A stretch of 64,000 nucleotides of DNA from assembly GCA_029216955.1 (NCBI GenBank), contig JANAVB010005597.1:47718703-47782702 (forward strand), in the 5' to 3' direction. The notes beneath the pieces are model-generated. The model saw nothing but the letters and a program-made list of their open reading frames with translations. It made no database searches and was not told where the DNA came from. Each line of letters begins with the position of its first letter. Position 1 is the first letter of the stretch. This DNA comes from Iris pallida. Taxonomy: Eukaryota > Streptophyta > Magnoliopsida > Asparagales > Iridaceae. This document shows, one piece after another, positions 43,841-56,722 of this stretch. Both the position numbers and the translations under genes were made by a program.

Positions 43841-44128
43841 ATGGAGATACAAACTTCTGGGAGGCCTATTGAGACCTTGGTAGAGAAAGTGCTTAGCATG
43901 AACATTCTCTCGTCTGATTACTTCAAAGAGCTATTCAAATTGAAGACATACCATGAAGTTGTAGATGAAATCTACAATCAAGTTGATCATGTCGAGCCAT
44001 GGATGACTGGGAACTGCAGAGGGCCTTCGACAGCATTTTGTCTTCTCTACAAATTATTTACAATGAAAGTTACTGTCAATCAAATGCATGGACTATTGAA
44101 ACACCTGGATTCTCCATATATTAGAGCT
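43841..44128 (+). CDS. SRL1: PRP38B/SRL1 exon 1
   Basis: 96 codons from ATG to the donor GCT|GTAAGTTTC. Encodes MEIQTSGRPIETLVEKVL through SPYIRA, the N-terminal part of the PRP38 domain. The ATG is the first one matching the family start MEIQ. An upstream in-frame stop (TGA at 43824) precedes it. Confidence 0.93.
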
Positions 44129-47100
44129 GTAAGTTTCTACTCATATTCATTATACTCCTTATCTATGTGCTAATGTTGTGTACAGGAATTTCGCGGGTGG
44201 TTGGTTGGACGTAAATGGAAATGCATGCAACATTTGTTACACTATTTTCAATGTTTGGTTTGACAAATATTGCATCAACTCCCCCAACTACAACAACTTC
44301 TTGCGGCCAAAATGGCCGCAACACCACTTATGTCAATATTACTTGCACCATTTACACCATTTCATCTCATTCTTTCTTCGTTCAAGTCACAACCAAACAA
44401 TGGATACAATGGATTTGTATTTACGGCAAAAAGTTGCAACCAAACATCATAGTTATATCGTTCCAAAGGATGGATTTGTGATACCGCAACATCATTTACA
44501 TGCAACCGAATAATGCATTTGCAACACCCTTACAACAACAAATGCTAAGTGCAACAAATGTTGCATGCGATTTCCATTTATGGGCAAGCAAATAGCCCCT
44601 TCATGAAAAGGTAACCTTTATTTTATGCACCACGACCCTTGTATGACCAATGAGTGCATTTATAACATGTCAAAAGATTATAATGTTAACACAGTCAACC
44701 TGGATTGGATTTTATTCATCCACCTACCGGAGTTCAGCTATATATAAACATTGTTGTAGTATGAGCTCCATTTAGGAATCGATGGTGTAATGTGGACAAA
44801 AGGAAGTCCTGTATGCTAGGTTGAAGACTTACTTTTTATTATTATCTTAAAACTGATAAAATGGTAATTGGTAACACAAATGTTAATTGCTGAAAAGGAG
44901 AAGCCTGCATAGTGAATATAAAATTTGCATGTGGTGGAAGTTTTGTTGGCTTTTCATTGCGTCTTATTCATTTATGTAATAACCTATTGATATCACTAGG
45001 CAGTAGTTTTTTAAACTATGACATCCCTCAAAGTCATGAGGAGTCACAACATTGCAGGATATTGCTGGTTATATAAGAGTGGGACCATGACATCATGTGC
45101 TTACTATAATATATATTCTTTTATAAATGTGTGCTATAATCTTGGGTAATATTTCCGCAGGTTATGTCTGAGTTAGCTAGTAGCGAATTGGATCCATGTT
45201 CTTTTAATTCGTTGTTTAGCAGCTTTATGATGTATGCTTGGTGAAGGCAAGGGTTAGTAAATATTTTCTTTGGCACAAGAAGGATCTGTGCCTGATTACG
45301 GTTGTCCCTGAAGCGAATTTATTTTTCTTGTGTATAGCAAATATGTTTCTTGTTTTTTATGACAAAATGGAGGGAACAAATTAGTAAATATGTGCCTGGC
45401 TATTTGTCATTAAATAGAAGGCTGGGCCATGCCACATAGGTAGTTATTGACATTAGTAAAATTATCATGATCAAATTTGGTTTTTTAGTGCTAATGTTTT
45501 TATAACCTTTTCTAGGAATAAGAGGTTTCTCTTTGGATTTCAGTCTTGCATGTTCACTTCACACAAGTGAGATTGACCGTCGTAGGCACTGAATTTGTTA
45601 ATTCTGTATTGAGGTTAGTACCTGGCTGCAGCAAGGCCGCAATGGTAAAATGCAAGATAATGTGGTGTTTTTGTCTTTAAAATTTTGGATAGTATGAAGA
45701 ATTTATTCAGGATATAGCAGCCAGGCCCTCAAAAAGCTGTATGTGACCATATCGAAGTGAAGATTATGTGGTGTTTTTGGCTTTTAAAATTTGGACATTG
45801 TGAAGATCGGGATATAGTTTGTTTAGACCTTTATATATTTTTTTTCTTGGCTTAAGCAACTTAGGTGCTATTCCTTGCATGGTTCGTTTGTTGAGCTTAA
45901 TTACTAGCATGGTATGCAGAAATGGATAATGGATATGAAATTGCTACATGCATGGATTTGATACATGATATGACTATATGCTATAGAAACACTTTTTATG
46001 GATCATATTGTTGGACAATTAAGAATCATGTTCAAAAAGTTAGTGTAGCCGAAATGAGAGTGCTATGATGAATGAGTGTCAATACATAAAAGGAGAAGTG
46101 GGTGAATCCGTGGAAAGTTAGAGGTTGGTGCAATTGAGGACAAGATGAGATAAAATTATCTTAGGTGGTTTGGACATTTGCAACAGAGACCGATAGATGC
46201 TCTTGTAAGGAGGTGCGATAATATAGTAGTTAATGGAACTGCTAGGACTAGATGTAGGCCTAGAGGAACACTTTTTGAAGTGTTAGACGGATATGGTTTT
46301 TGTTAGTACTTAGAGGACATGGCCCTCAACAGAGCCGAATGAAAGAAGATGATTCAAATAGCCGACCCCAAAATTTGGGATAAAGGCTTTGTTGTTGTTG
46401 TAATTTCATAATCAGAGTAAATAGATGTGAGAAATGTTGAAATAATCTACATGTAACACAATGAATATTGGGATACAAGTGTTAGAAAGTTATAATAATT
46501 TCCACTCTCCATATGTCAAAAAGATTCCTTAGTACACATGTCAGAAACATGCGAATTCATCAAAATGTTGTTTCTCATGCGTGTTGGAAACATGTCCTGT
46601 TAATAAAAATGTGTTTTCTGTCGGATACTGCTTTCAGTCTGTTGGATATATTTTTCCTTATTTTGTAGGAAGTACGGTGTCCTTATCCGATATTGTTTCC
46701 CAACAAAAGACTGTTCTAATAAGCCTCAAAGTGCTTGATAACTATGTGCCTGACTAAATCTACCTAACTACATATTATGTACAATGTTAACTTTATGCCT
46801 TCTGTTGCTCTTATCCATTCTGTATGGTGGGTTTTTAAAAAAAATTAATTTGTGCATATATACATGTATGCATCTATGGATGAATCTATGCTTTTCTAAT
46901 AATGTGTACTTCCATTGGGTTTTGTTAGAGACTTATTGTCTGAAGTGGTATTGCAGATTGGTTTTCTCTACTTGCGATATGTTGCAGAACCAAAAACACT
47001 GTGGAACTGGTGTGAGCCTTATGTAAAAGATGACGAGGTATGTGTAAGCTTAGACCTTTGTTTTATCCTTGTTAGTGTAACCATGACGAAAAGATTGTAG

Positions 47101-50100
47101 TAATAATTTGTTCAAATACTCCTATCTATGTATTCTCATCTCATAAGATAATTTGTAGTGAAAACGTTCTCAATAATCTAAATTTATAACTCAGAATTTT
47201 GGGATGCTTAAAGTTTGAGAACTTTATGAAGATGTGTGTTTCAAACTATGTCACGTTGATCGGAAATATAATTGGAAGCTCCCTTGAAGCTTTATAGTTT
47301 ATATGCTTATCATGAGTTGGGCTTTCCAAGGAATTAAGACATTTGTATTGGCAAGGGCCTATTTGGTTGCAAGAAATTGTACTTATTGGAATCTCAGTCA
47401 GTTCCAGGAAGTTGTCCAAAATTTGTCATGGGTGCTAGGAAAGTGAGAATTTGAAATTCCCACCGAGAATCTGAATTCTAACTTCTCTATAAGAAGACTG
47501 GGACTTATAAATATCTTTACAAAACGTGTAACAACAATTTCATGGTATTTTTAGCCACCATAAAAGAAAATTTGTGGGACCAACACTCTTACTGGAATAG
47601 GCAATTCTTTCAATAACTATTCCAACCGACCAGGGAAATTATAATTTTGGAATTCTAATTCTCTCATCCAAACATCACAACTAAAATTCCATGAACCTTA
47701 GTTTAAAATAAAACAACAAAACAAATTGGACCTGCAATTACAGGAATATTGATTCCATAGTTTGCATTTTTTTTCCTTCTGGATTTCCAATTCCTTGCAA
47801 CCTAAGTGGCATCTTTATACTTCAGAAATTTAAAGACGCCAATGAGATGTTGTAGTCTTACTAGAAGGGATTAATTGTGACCTACCTTTTGTTACTTATG
47901 GAACGTGTGCCATTTATCACCCGATGATATGGACAACAAGGGAATTGTTCTGAAGGGCTGAAAAGATGATGCCTAGACAAATCAGTTAAGTCCTTATAAT
48001 GGTTTACTTCCATGTTAGCTCATATACCAGTCTTTTCTTGTTCATCCAACTTTGTTCAACTTTCTCAGTGCCTTGTAAACAAGTACTTCATTGTATTAAC
48101 TTGTTTTCTCGTGCATTATCTATGGGTTCACAATTCAATGTTCTACATGATCTTTTATTTAATTCTTTTAATAGTCATTACATATATGTTTTATTTCTCC
48201 ATTGTGACTAAACTAATTTGGCCTTTCCAAAAAGGCTCGACATGTTATTAAGCTGTCTAGCTAATCTACTATAGCAATGTTAAGCTTTATTCACTTTAAA
48301 ACTACATTGGTTGCATGTCAATATCATAACCATGTTACATTGATGTAAAGATCACGGTTTTAGTAATAATTTAGTTGTGTGTAATCTATTTTCTTTTGTT
48401 CTTTGTTTTACAGGAGTTCTCTCCTGGGTCTGACCGCCGCATGACAACCATGGGGGTTTATGTACGCGATCTCCTTCTTGGACAGGTCAGTTGTCTGGTT
48501 GTTTATAAGCATGGATACACAGATATCTGATCTCTTTCTCTATTTTAGTTGAGCACTGGCTTTCACCTTTGTGTTTTATTATGAATCATGTTGATGCATA
48601 TATTAATCCCATAGTAAGTTGTTTATCACCAAATTTGAACGCTAATTGTTTGCGCACATGGGTCATCTGGTAATGTGAGAAACCGAGGCTGGATTCTATG
48701 GAGATTGGGGTTGCATTGAGAGGAGAACATCTCAGTCAACAATTTTGTTAAGGTTTGTAAAGTCGATCTACAAATGTTGTGTTGTCTAAAGGATATCATA
48801 CAGATTCCACTACTTTTTTTATCAGCAATACCTTCATCTTGTTTCGATGACAAGACCAACAATAGGAATGCTTTTACTGCCTATTTGAATAATTGTGTTC
48901 TTCTTTTGTAATTTTCTATATTGATGAATATTCTTCCTGATCATCTTAGACTAATAATAAAAGGGCATTTCTAGTATTCATGGTAAAAGATGGTACTGGT
49001 ATTGCTAAACTGTATATTATGTGGTTCTATTATAACTAGCATTCATATGTTAACATCCACATATATAAATATTCTTTCTTAATTTGCTTGTTTCCTATGT
49101 TTTTTACAATTTTAAACTATGCACACCCTAAAAATCTTTGGGTCTAGAAAAATGCATTGTTGGGTCTTATGCAAAATGGTATGCTATATTAGTGATGCCT
49201 GTAGATGAATTCCATTTAACTTGCATCACAAACACAAATAACAGAATCAGGAAGGTGATATACATGGAACTAGATTCAGGAAGGTGATCTACACTTGCAT
49301 GTAAAGGGAACTTCTAACAGAAGACGGCTCCTTTAAATATTTCTCGAGTTTAAAATGTTTGAAAAGCCTTGGGTAGAAACATGGGATGCTGTATTTTCTG
49401 GTATTGGGTAATCATGTAATAGTGGACTAATCATTGGTCAACATTTCACTTGACAAAGCCTTATTCTGAAGTGAGTGTTTACTAAACTGGTGATGGTGGT
49501 AGTTGCTTCTAATTATAATACGATTTGTATATATTGAGTATATATATACAATATCATCTGACAATATAGTTAATATATACAATTATACATTTGCCCAACT
49601 GAAAATGTTTGTTTATTTTGAGTCTTTGATATTTTCTTAGTGTAGTTCAATTTCATACCAATAGTTGTTTGTCTTACAAGATTGCTTAGGGGATGAATAT
49701 TCATAGAAAATCCAGATGTCGTTTTCTTGTAATCTATTAAGCCTCTCTTGACTTAATGTCATAGTGTAGAAGATAGATGATATTGACCATGGCAAACTGA
49801 TTTCGGATTACAATCTCCAACCATATCATCATTTATGGTCTGCCTACATGCCTCTGGCTGGATAAGTTCTAATGCGTTTTACTCCCTGCAGTGTCTCTCT
49901 CTGATAACTTGCCTATCTTTACTGCTTACCAATTGATGTAACCTTTTACAGTTTTACTTTTACCGTAAAGATTCTACCGTGATAAGCAGTTATAGATCCT
50001 TTTCCATGAACTTAAGGATAACAGCTAGATTCTAGCAAGCCGCTTTAAGATGTTTGGTAGCAAAGAGGTCCTGGAATACAATGGTTGGTTGATCCTGAAC

Positions 50101-53100
50101 CGAAAATCAGGCTGGACCCAGCTTACCGCTGTGTCAATTTACAACCATTTTCTTATGTGATCCCTGTAGAAGATCCTTACGAAAATTAGATTTCACCATA
50201 TTTGGCTAAAAAACTAAACATGATGTGCAGGATGATATCCATAAGTGTTGATTTGCAGGATAGACTGCCCCTTTTCTTTGTACAGTGGCACAATTATATT
50301 GGCATAATCATAAAAAACACAAGGCAGTTAAATTTCAAACGGAAGGGTACAATATGCCTGTGTTTTTGTGCATCTGGGAGTATTATGATTGTGGTGCTTA
50401 AAAGTAGAAATCAACACCATGGAATCTGTGTGCTTGATAGTTTTCATCACAGTTTATTTGAGACTAAACGCCAAAGATTCTTGCAGAGGTTCAAAATTGG
50501 GACTGTGATCTAGTTGGTATTGCATTTTGAAGAAAATATTAGTCTTCTGACAAACTGTGAAAAGTAGGATGTCTGATCACTGATGGGGAAACTCCTTTTA
50601 AGGATGTTCTATTATAGCCCCACCTTAAACTCTTAGAATTTTTTAGGCCTTGAAAAAGAAAGTTACGTACTCATTCTGTATGAAGTTGTATATTCTAGAG
50701 TGTCGAAAGGACTAGCTGTTGCCTCTTGCCTCTAGTGAAACTTGTGAGGCTATAGCGCCAAAAAAGTTTGCTGCTGTTTCAAAGTTAAAAACTTGAGATT
50801 GCTCATAATAGAACCACACGGTTCTTGGACAAAGTTGAATTATTAGGCTATGTATTTGAGCTTGAACCAGAAGCGAAGTCACTGGACGGGATTCAAAGTG
50901 AAGAAAACTGAAGGTGCACAGGCACGATGCCTTGAAGAGGAAATCCTTCCCCTCCAAAATTTATATTAGGGTGCTGCATACCTGATATGTGTAACCCTCA
51001 TTTGGAATATTGGGTTACCAGTCCAGTAATTGTTCTCATCAGTTGCTAGGCCGGCAACCCGACCATCTAGATGGATTGGAATAGGCTGGACTTTGCTTAA
51101 AACTGAGGTACCGTATGATGGGACTCAAAAATCCCAACTCCCAACCTGACTAAGGTTGGGTCAGATTAGGGTTTCCGGTTTCACAACCTTAACCTGTTCC
51201 AACTATGTTCATTCTGAACCAAACTGGTTTTATATATTAGAAAATGAAATGTAGATATTAGATATTAAGGAACAAATCAATTCTCGAGCCCAATACTAAT
51301 TTATTGACAGGATTGGTTTCTTCTTTTATCCATATTAATTTGTCATCAATGTTGGTGAACTGTTCCCTACTTTAGAGGGTAATTGCATGAAAACATTGTG
51401 GAATTTACTCTTTATCCAAGCATTTTTCCATCAGAATGAGGTAAAATATGGAGCATAAGAAAGCTCCATAATTTTTTTGACAGTTTTTATAATCGGTTGT
51501 CGACCTGACGTAAATCGTGTGTGTTGGTGCCAAGTTCCTAGCCAAGGTAGCTATAGCATGAGAGGGTCATGCCATAAACTGCCTACCTTTTGGCTTATGC
51601 ACTTTAAGCTCATGCAACCAAGGAACCCCTTCGATGTTCACTAGACAATAAAGAAGTCGTGTTGAAAACGTAAGATGATACAATTTAGTGTAACCTGATT
51701 AATGCAACAAAATCCAGTCTGGCAATGGTCAAATCTGACCCAACCCCTAGTGACTGGTGTTTGGCACCAAATTGGGTTCAGGGTAGAAGAATCCTGGAAG
51801 TCCCAACATGTCCTCTGTAAATATAGGTATTCCCTCTACCCTATCCTACCTGCTCAACTTGCACAGTATCAGATACTGTTGCTATTTCAATTCGGAATAA
51901 TGCTCCATCATATTCACATGAATGACATGATGTTAGGTTTTTTTTTTTTTTTTTTTTTTTGCATTGTGGATTTTAGAATTGTACAATTTTTACAAAGGAG
52001 AACTATATGATTCAACATTTATGTTAGTCATGCCAATACTTTTTCTCCAGTAAGGCGTAATATACTACATCGTGTGAAGGAAAGCCAATCGTCAAGATAA
52101 GATTATCGTTGTAGAGAGTTGGAGGCCTCAAAGGAGGTCCTCTGAATCTGATCTGGGATTAGATGTGTAAATCTATACCTGTTGTTGCCAGGAACTACGA
52201 AGGTCAAAGACAACTCTACTGTGAGAAATAAAGAAGTTGAACCCTTAGATTTCACTGAGGACCTGTTAATTGTCCTTTGAATTCCACAAGACATGTCTGG
52301 TCTGTGCTGTAATTTGCCGCTCATTCGTCTCAAACCCGTAAAAGTCCTTCTAAATCATTAGACGAGAACTAATGACGGGGAATCTTGTTTCGAGGCTTAT
52401 GATCCTCGGTGAGAAAGACTGATACAGCTTTTACTTATCTGGTGTCCTGAGCATATATTACAGTATCGGCCGATACCTATACGATACGGCAGATACCGAT
52501 CCGATGCGGCCGATACTGATACGGTTTGGCATGTCCATATCCAATGCCAACCGATATCCGATACTGACCGATACCGACATTGATAGTCTTTTTTCCCTGT
52601 CAATCCCGTAAAGAAAATTGAACGAAAAAAATAAATTAACAAGGGTGTAAATGCATGTAAAAGAAAAAAAACTTATCTATCGCATGTAAACCAATCGGCA
52701 AGGGTGACTACTATTTCATTCAATTTCAAAACTACTAAGAAACAACACTGGAAATACCTAAAATTATGACTAAATGTGTAAAATATATTTTCTAATATGT
52801 TAATAATTATTTACTTTCTAATACCAAAAAGATCCAATACTCCGATCCGAAACTGCCGATACGGCCGGTACCACCGATCACGATATGCATAGCAATGGTT
52901 TGATACCGATTCCGATACCGATACTGCGAACCTTGGTCCCAAGTAGTCTCGTTGAAGAGGAAATTGCGTGTGTGGAGGACTATGGAACATGTCTCTCTAT
53001 GAATGCTAGATTTACTGGTGCTTGGTAGAATCTGAATTATCTACATGACATCTGATTGTTCTGAGCTTTGTAGCAAGATCCTACTTTACAGTTTAATCAT

Positions 53101-55739
53101 GAGAGCCAAGTTTAGGTAGTTAATTGACTAAATAGTGCTGGAGAACATATAGTTTTCTGTTAGACTTGTAAGATTTACAACTTTCAAGGCCTATAGAACA
53201 GGTATCTTGGTAGTTTGTACTTTGTAGTGAGTTGTTTTCAGTTTCTATTAGATTAGAGAACTATTTCTGGAGCTACTTCGCGCACATTGAAGGTCATTTT
53301 ATGCGCTCTTGTTGCATGAGGTGGTTGGCTAGAATCATTCCAAATAGATGGAGGACAAGGGGAGCCTCTATCAGTCTGAAAGCTAGCTTCACCCTCTTTA
53401 GTTGATTGTCTTGGTACCAAAATTGGATTACATTCTTGAACATTAAGAATCAGGAGGATAGATCACCTCGCTATTGTATAGAAGATAAGACTCAAGACTT
53501 TGAGAAGAGATTCAAGCTTGAGATGTTGACAAAAGAAAGTTCAGGGTATTGCTATTTTAGTCTTCTCCTACTCCGCCAAATTTGATAAATATGGTGATTT
53601 GGAAGTTTAATAATTACTGATTTTGAAAATATCCAAAAGTTTAGAACATAACAATATAAAAAATTGAAAGAAGAAAAGACATAAGATGGAGCTCATGGAA
53701 AGGATCAAGAATCCTTGCTGAAGGCGGAGAAAGGGTTCTAGGAGGGATAGGAAAGAAACCGTCCTTGGAAAGAAGTTGTACCTTGTATTTCTTTTTCCAT
53801 TTTGACCTTCACTTCTTCTGATAAGTAGACAAGAGTAAGCTAATCTTGCTAATCTTGCAAACAAATGCAGCCTATGGCTTATTGTTTTCTGGGAAGTGAT
53901 GGGAGAAGGTAAGAAAGTCGGAAAAAGATGTGCACTGATTTTCCTTCAGTTTTTACTTCAAGCAGGAACAAGTATCAGTTAACAGTCTCACAGAAACATA
54001 GAATACAGCTCGAGTGTTTGTATGTTTAGTTCTTTCTTCTGTTAATCAAGGGTTTCTTATATGCTTTTTCTAATTTTCCTCTGGTTTCCTTATTTTCTGG
54101 CTAAATAGGTTGCACTGATACTCCTTGAGAGGACCATATTTGCGTCTGATATGTATCCGACACGGTCCTTCCTCAACACCAATGGGTCATGTCTGATATG
54201 GCCTGCCCATTTCTAGGATCCAAAGGGTACCCAAAACATTGTTGAAAGTGATTTAGCATGGTTATGGGCATGCCCAACACGATTGAGATATGAGAAGAAG
54301 ACATTTCTTTTTAGTGGGTCCATTTTAGAAGCTTTGGCATCTAGTTACTATCCAGAAACATGCATAAACATCAATATTATTAAGATCTCAGTCTAACTAA
54401 TGATATGTATATACATAATTACAAATGTTAACTATATGATACATATATACATGTCTTCAATGTGTATATATAATTGTATCCATGTCGTACTGGTATCCTA
54501 ATTTTCTTAAAATATGTCATTTCTCATATCTGTATCTTGTCCATATCCGAGTCTATGCAGCCTAACTGACAACATAGTTATATATATTGGTGTTTGTTTA
54601 TAAGCATGGTATATATTGGCGTTTGCTTAATGCGGAGGATGATACCTGCAGCACCGCAGATCCTGTCCTTGCTTCAGCTGTTAAAGGGCATGAATTTGCT
54701 TGTGTTTTTTGACTAAATACACTTGTTACTCTTTTCCATGATCCATGAGATAAAGGTCTCCGGCATGGAGATCGTGGTAGTGATTATTTAATCTCTCTTT
54801 TGTATCATGACATCAGATCAATTAACACTTTCTTAATGCAACTTGATGGTAGCTGTTATTATTTATTGACAAGTCTTTGCTTTTGGTTTTACACAATAAG
54901 TTCCTAATCTCTTGTTTATGTTTTTGCAGTATTACTTTGACACACTTTTGCCTCGTACTCCCGTTCTCATCATGCGCCAGATTGTTGCCAATCTTGAAAG
55001 GATGAAGCTCCCCACCAAGCATGCTGGGGTAACTGGTGAGACCACTCGTCATGGTTCAGAAGAGACAGCTCGCCGTCCTCCTTCTGTGAAAGCTGCCCTT
55101 TCCGTGTCTTTTGGTCAGCGTGCTCCACATCGTGCTTCCACCCGGGATTCATCCCCAGTCCGTAGGACATTGCCTCCTCCTCGTGAAAGAGTCCACGATG
55201 ACGATGTCCGAAAGTCATCACCCAGCACACACCGTGGTCATAGTAGGGAAGGGCCTAGCAGGGACCAAAACAGAGACCGAGATCGAGACCGAGACCGTGA
55301 TAGAGATCGTTATAGGGACAGGGACAGGGACAGGAGGGGGGAAAGGCGGCATGAACATGATCGTGATGGTGGAGATCGTGACTCTGGAGATAGAGATTCT
55401 CATGGTTCCAAGTACTTGGGGAGGGACAATCGAGAATATGAAAGGAATGGGAGAGACGGTGATCGGCGAAGAGAGTCTAGCTCTTGTAGGAGACGGAGCC
55501 GCAGTCGCAGTCCCAGCCAAAGTCGGAGTATGCAGACCCAAGGCTCTCATCGTCAGCCCAGCCCGTTTGAAAATGGAGGTAGAAATAAGGCAACGGTTGC
55601 GTCTAGCAATCTTGCAAAATTGAAAGATTTATATGGTGATGTGAGCGATAAGAAGAACGATGACACATATACTGAAAGGAGGCGGAAGGATAGTAGCACC
55701 GATGAAGTCATCAGACTTGGCGGCTCTTCTTGGAAGTAG
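43841..55739 (+). CDS. SRL1: PRP38B/SRL1-type pre-mRNA splicing factor, complete coding region in 4 exons
   Basis: The coding sequence is 43841-44128, 46957-47037, 48414-48485 and 54930-55739, all phase-0 joins with GT-AG borders, giving 416 aa. Residues 1-175 form the PRP38 domain (NILSSDYFKELFKLKTYHEV at 21-40, EPWMTGNCRGPSTAF at 52-66, GFLYLRYV and LWNWCEPY, then MTTMGVYVRDLLLG). Residues 258-286 are an RD-repeat tract and 328-347 an RS tract (RRRSRSRSPSQSRS). The C-terminus SSNLAKLKDLYGD...GGSSWK matches what I know of the plant SRL1 family. PRP38 proteins act in activation of the assembled spliceosome; RS tracts mediate protein contacts and nuclear-speckle location. Human PRPF38B is the counterpart. 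Introns of 2828, 1376 and 6444 bp are filled with repeats. The 5' leader exon is uncertain. Confidence 0.93.
44190..44600. mobile_element. MITE in intron 1
   Basis: TAAATGGAAATGCATGCAAC at 44212 pairs with GTTGCATGCGATTTCCATTTA near 44560-44580, extending outward with GGTTGGTTGG against CAAGCAAATAGCCCC. Many CAACAT/ATGTTG-type words inside in both orientations. The small frames here are non-coding. Target duplication not resolved. Confidence 0.65.
46030..46405 (+). pseudogene. RTE-type LINE 3' end in intron 1
   Basis: Translates with interruptions as RWFGHLQQRPIDAL-like, RRCDNIVVNGTARTRCRPRGT, EDMALNRAE and ADPKIWDKGFVVVV, the typical last part of plant RTE LINE polyproteins. It ends in TTGTTGTTGTTGTAA, the short repeat tail of this class. 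Only the 3' fragment is present, as in most dead-on-arrival copies. Confidence 0.85.
46957..47037 (+). CDS. SRL1: PRP38B/SRL1 exon 2
   Basis: 27 codons between acceptor TATTGCAG and donor GAG|GTATGTG. Encodes IGFLYLRYVAEPKTLWNWCE and PYVKDDE, a strongly conserved part of the PRP38 domain. Confidence 0.93.
47350..47815. mobile_element. MITE-like element in intron 2
   Basis: GGCCTATTTGGTTGCAAGAAATT on the left and CCAATTCCTTGCAACCTAAGTGGC on the right are imperfect complements; GGAATT/AATTCC words fill the interior. Similar in style to the Tourist-like elements at 15.7-17.8 kb. No clear TAA target site. Confidence 0.55.
48414..48485 (+). CDS. SRL1: PRP38B/SRL1 exon 3
   Basis: 24 codons between acceptor TTTTACAG and donor CAG|GTCAGT. 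Encodes EFSPGSDRRMTTMGVYVRD and LLLGQ. Confidence 0.93.
51412..51690. repeat. dispersed repeat R, copy 3 (intron 3)
   Basis: Shares GGAGCATAAGAAAGCTCCAT, TAGCCAAGGTAGCTATAGCATG, GAGGGTCATGCCATAAA and CGTAAGATGATACAATTT with 40166-40490. Confidence 0.7.
52455..52937 (-). repeat. TATCGG-rich element T, copy 2 (inverted, intron 3)
   Basis: Minus-strand version of 42922-43325: it ends with CGATACTGCGAACCTTG, the complement of the other copy's start. The middle GGGTGACTACTATTTCATTC matches in reverse. The TCGG-rich parts are longer than in copy 1. Confidence 0.8.
54930..55739 (+). CDS. SRL1: PRP38B/SRL1 exon 4 (RS/RD tail)
   Basis: 269 codons plus stop. Starts YYFDTLLPRTPVLIMRQIVA after acceptor TTTTTGCAG, finishing the PRP38 domain, then carries the linker TARRPPSVKAALSVSFGQR, the RD-repeat tract, the RS tract and the conserved end IRLGGSSWK. 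The frame is open a few codons upstream of the acceptor, but that part is intron. Confidence 0.93.
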   Translation, partial: YYFDTLLPRTPVLIMRQIVANLERMKLPTKHAGVTGETTRHGSEETARRPPSVKAALSVSFGQRAPHRASTRDSSPVRRTLPPPRERVHDDDVRKSSPSTHRGHSREGPSRDQNRDRDRDRDRDRDRYRDRDRDRRGERRHEHDRDGGDRDSGDRDSHGSKYLGRDNREYERNGRDGDRRRESSSCRRRSRSRSPSQSRSMQTQGSHRQPSPFENGGRNKATVASSNLAKLKDLYGDVSDKKNDDTYTERRRKDSSTDEVIRLGGSSWK

Positions 55740-56722
55740 AACATTACGGGGCTCTCTTCCTGTAACATTAGACAGGCTTGGCAGGACACAGTGGTAGTTA
55801 TCCTCGTCGGTAATATGACCGACACGGTCATGGATCTAAATATGTGGCTAAATGCCAGGATCAAGAATTAGGCAATAGTGTTGTGATATCAGCATTGCTT
55901 TCAAAGAGGCTCTCTGTACTAAATTCTATGTTACTTCAGAATGTTTATTCTTGGATTTGATCAGTACCCTTTTTATTCAACTGCTTACAAAATGCAGAAT
56001 CAGAACATGTTAAAGCTAAGTAGATTGCAGCAAGTGGTGTTATGTCAGTTGTATTAAATTGGAGGTTGTTCGTTTGTATTGGGTCGGGATTAAGATCATT
56101 GCTGAAGCTGCAACATATTCGACATGTAAAATTGCTTTTTGTGACAATTCTTACCATTAGAAAGTGCAAGTAAAGGACATAAATTTTCAAAATGAGTTTC
56201 AATGGAAGGTTTTGCCGGTGAACCCAACTTGAACTCGATCCTGTCGGACCCAATCCTAACGGGATACAGTAAAATATGTAAATAAATAGGCAGTAATAAT
56301 ATGTAGTTCATATTTATTGGTATAAGTTTTGAGAGAGGAACAGATTGAGAGAAAAATTAGATATATCTTTTAGGCGCTGTTTGTTTGGTGGAAAACTAGT
56401 AAAGGGTAGGGAAGGAAAATGAATTGTTTGAAAATTAGAAGAGCGCTGCTAGCTTGACTGCTTGCGGGCCAGCCCGTCCGCCACGTGGCATCGTTCTGTT
56501 GGCAGGTCAATCGCGTGGAAACCATAAATATAGGGGGCAATGGGGTTCAACCACGCGGCAGACGGACCAGCCCGCCTACCGGCAAATTACCTTTTCCCAA
56601 ATTTGAAACATGAAGCAGTTTGAATGAGATGATGTTTTGTTTTACTTTTCTTTCGCTCACTTTGTAAGTACTTAGTTTTAACCCCTCAAAAATTTGTCCA
56701 TTTTCTTTTTTTAAGTATCCTT
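55740..56722. other. 3' flank of PRP38B/SRL1, no gene
   Basis: Holds the 3' untranslated region; no strong polyadenylation signal before about 55950. TAGGCGCTGTTTGTTTGGTGG at 56373 looks like a MITE end without a partner. No gene seen. Confidence 0.4.

Larger units (their letters stand above)
48486..54929 (+). other. intron 3 of PRP38B/SRL1 (6.4 kb)
   Basis: Runs from GTCAGTTG to TTTTTGCAG. It holds repeat R (51412-51690), a 23-base T run (51938-51960) and the reverse copy of the TATCGG element (52455-52937). I found no conserved coding block in it, so an extra cassette exon is not supported. Confidence 0.8.

Noticed and set aside
44178..44513. Open frames just after exon 1
   Set aside because: They lie in a MITE-like inverted repeat in intron 1, and the splice donor at 44129 is strong.
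54912..54929. Start codon for exon 4 as an independent 275-aa gene
   Set aside because: The six codons before YYFDT are intron sequence ending in a good acceptor. The conserved domain needs exons 1-3.
55111..55623. 170-aa plus-strand frame overlapping exon 4
   Set aside because: A shadow in another frame with repetitive TETEIETE-type content caused by the RD-codon repeats.
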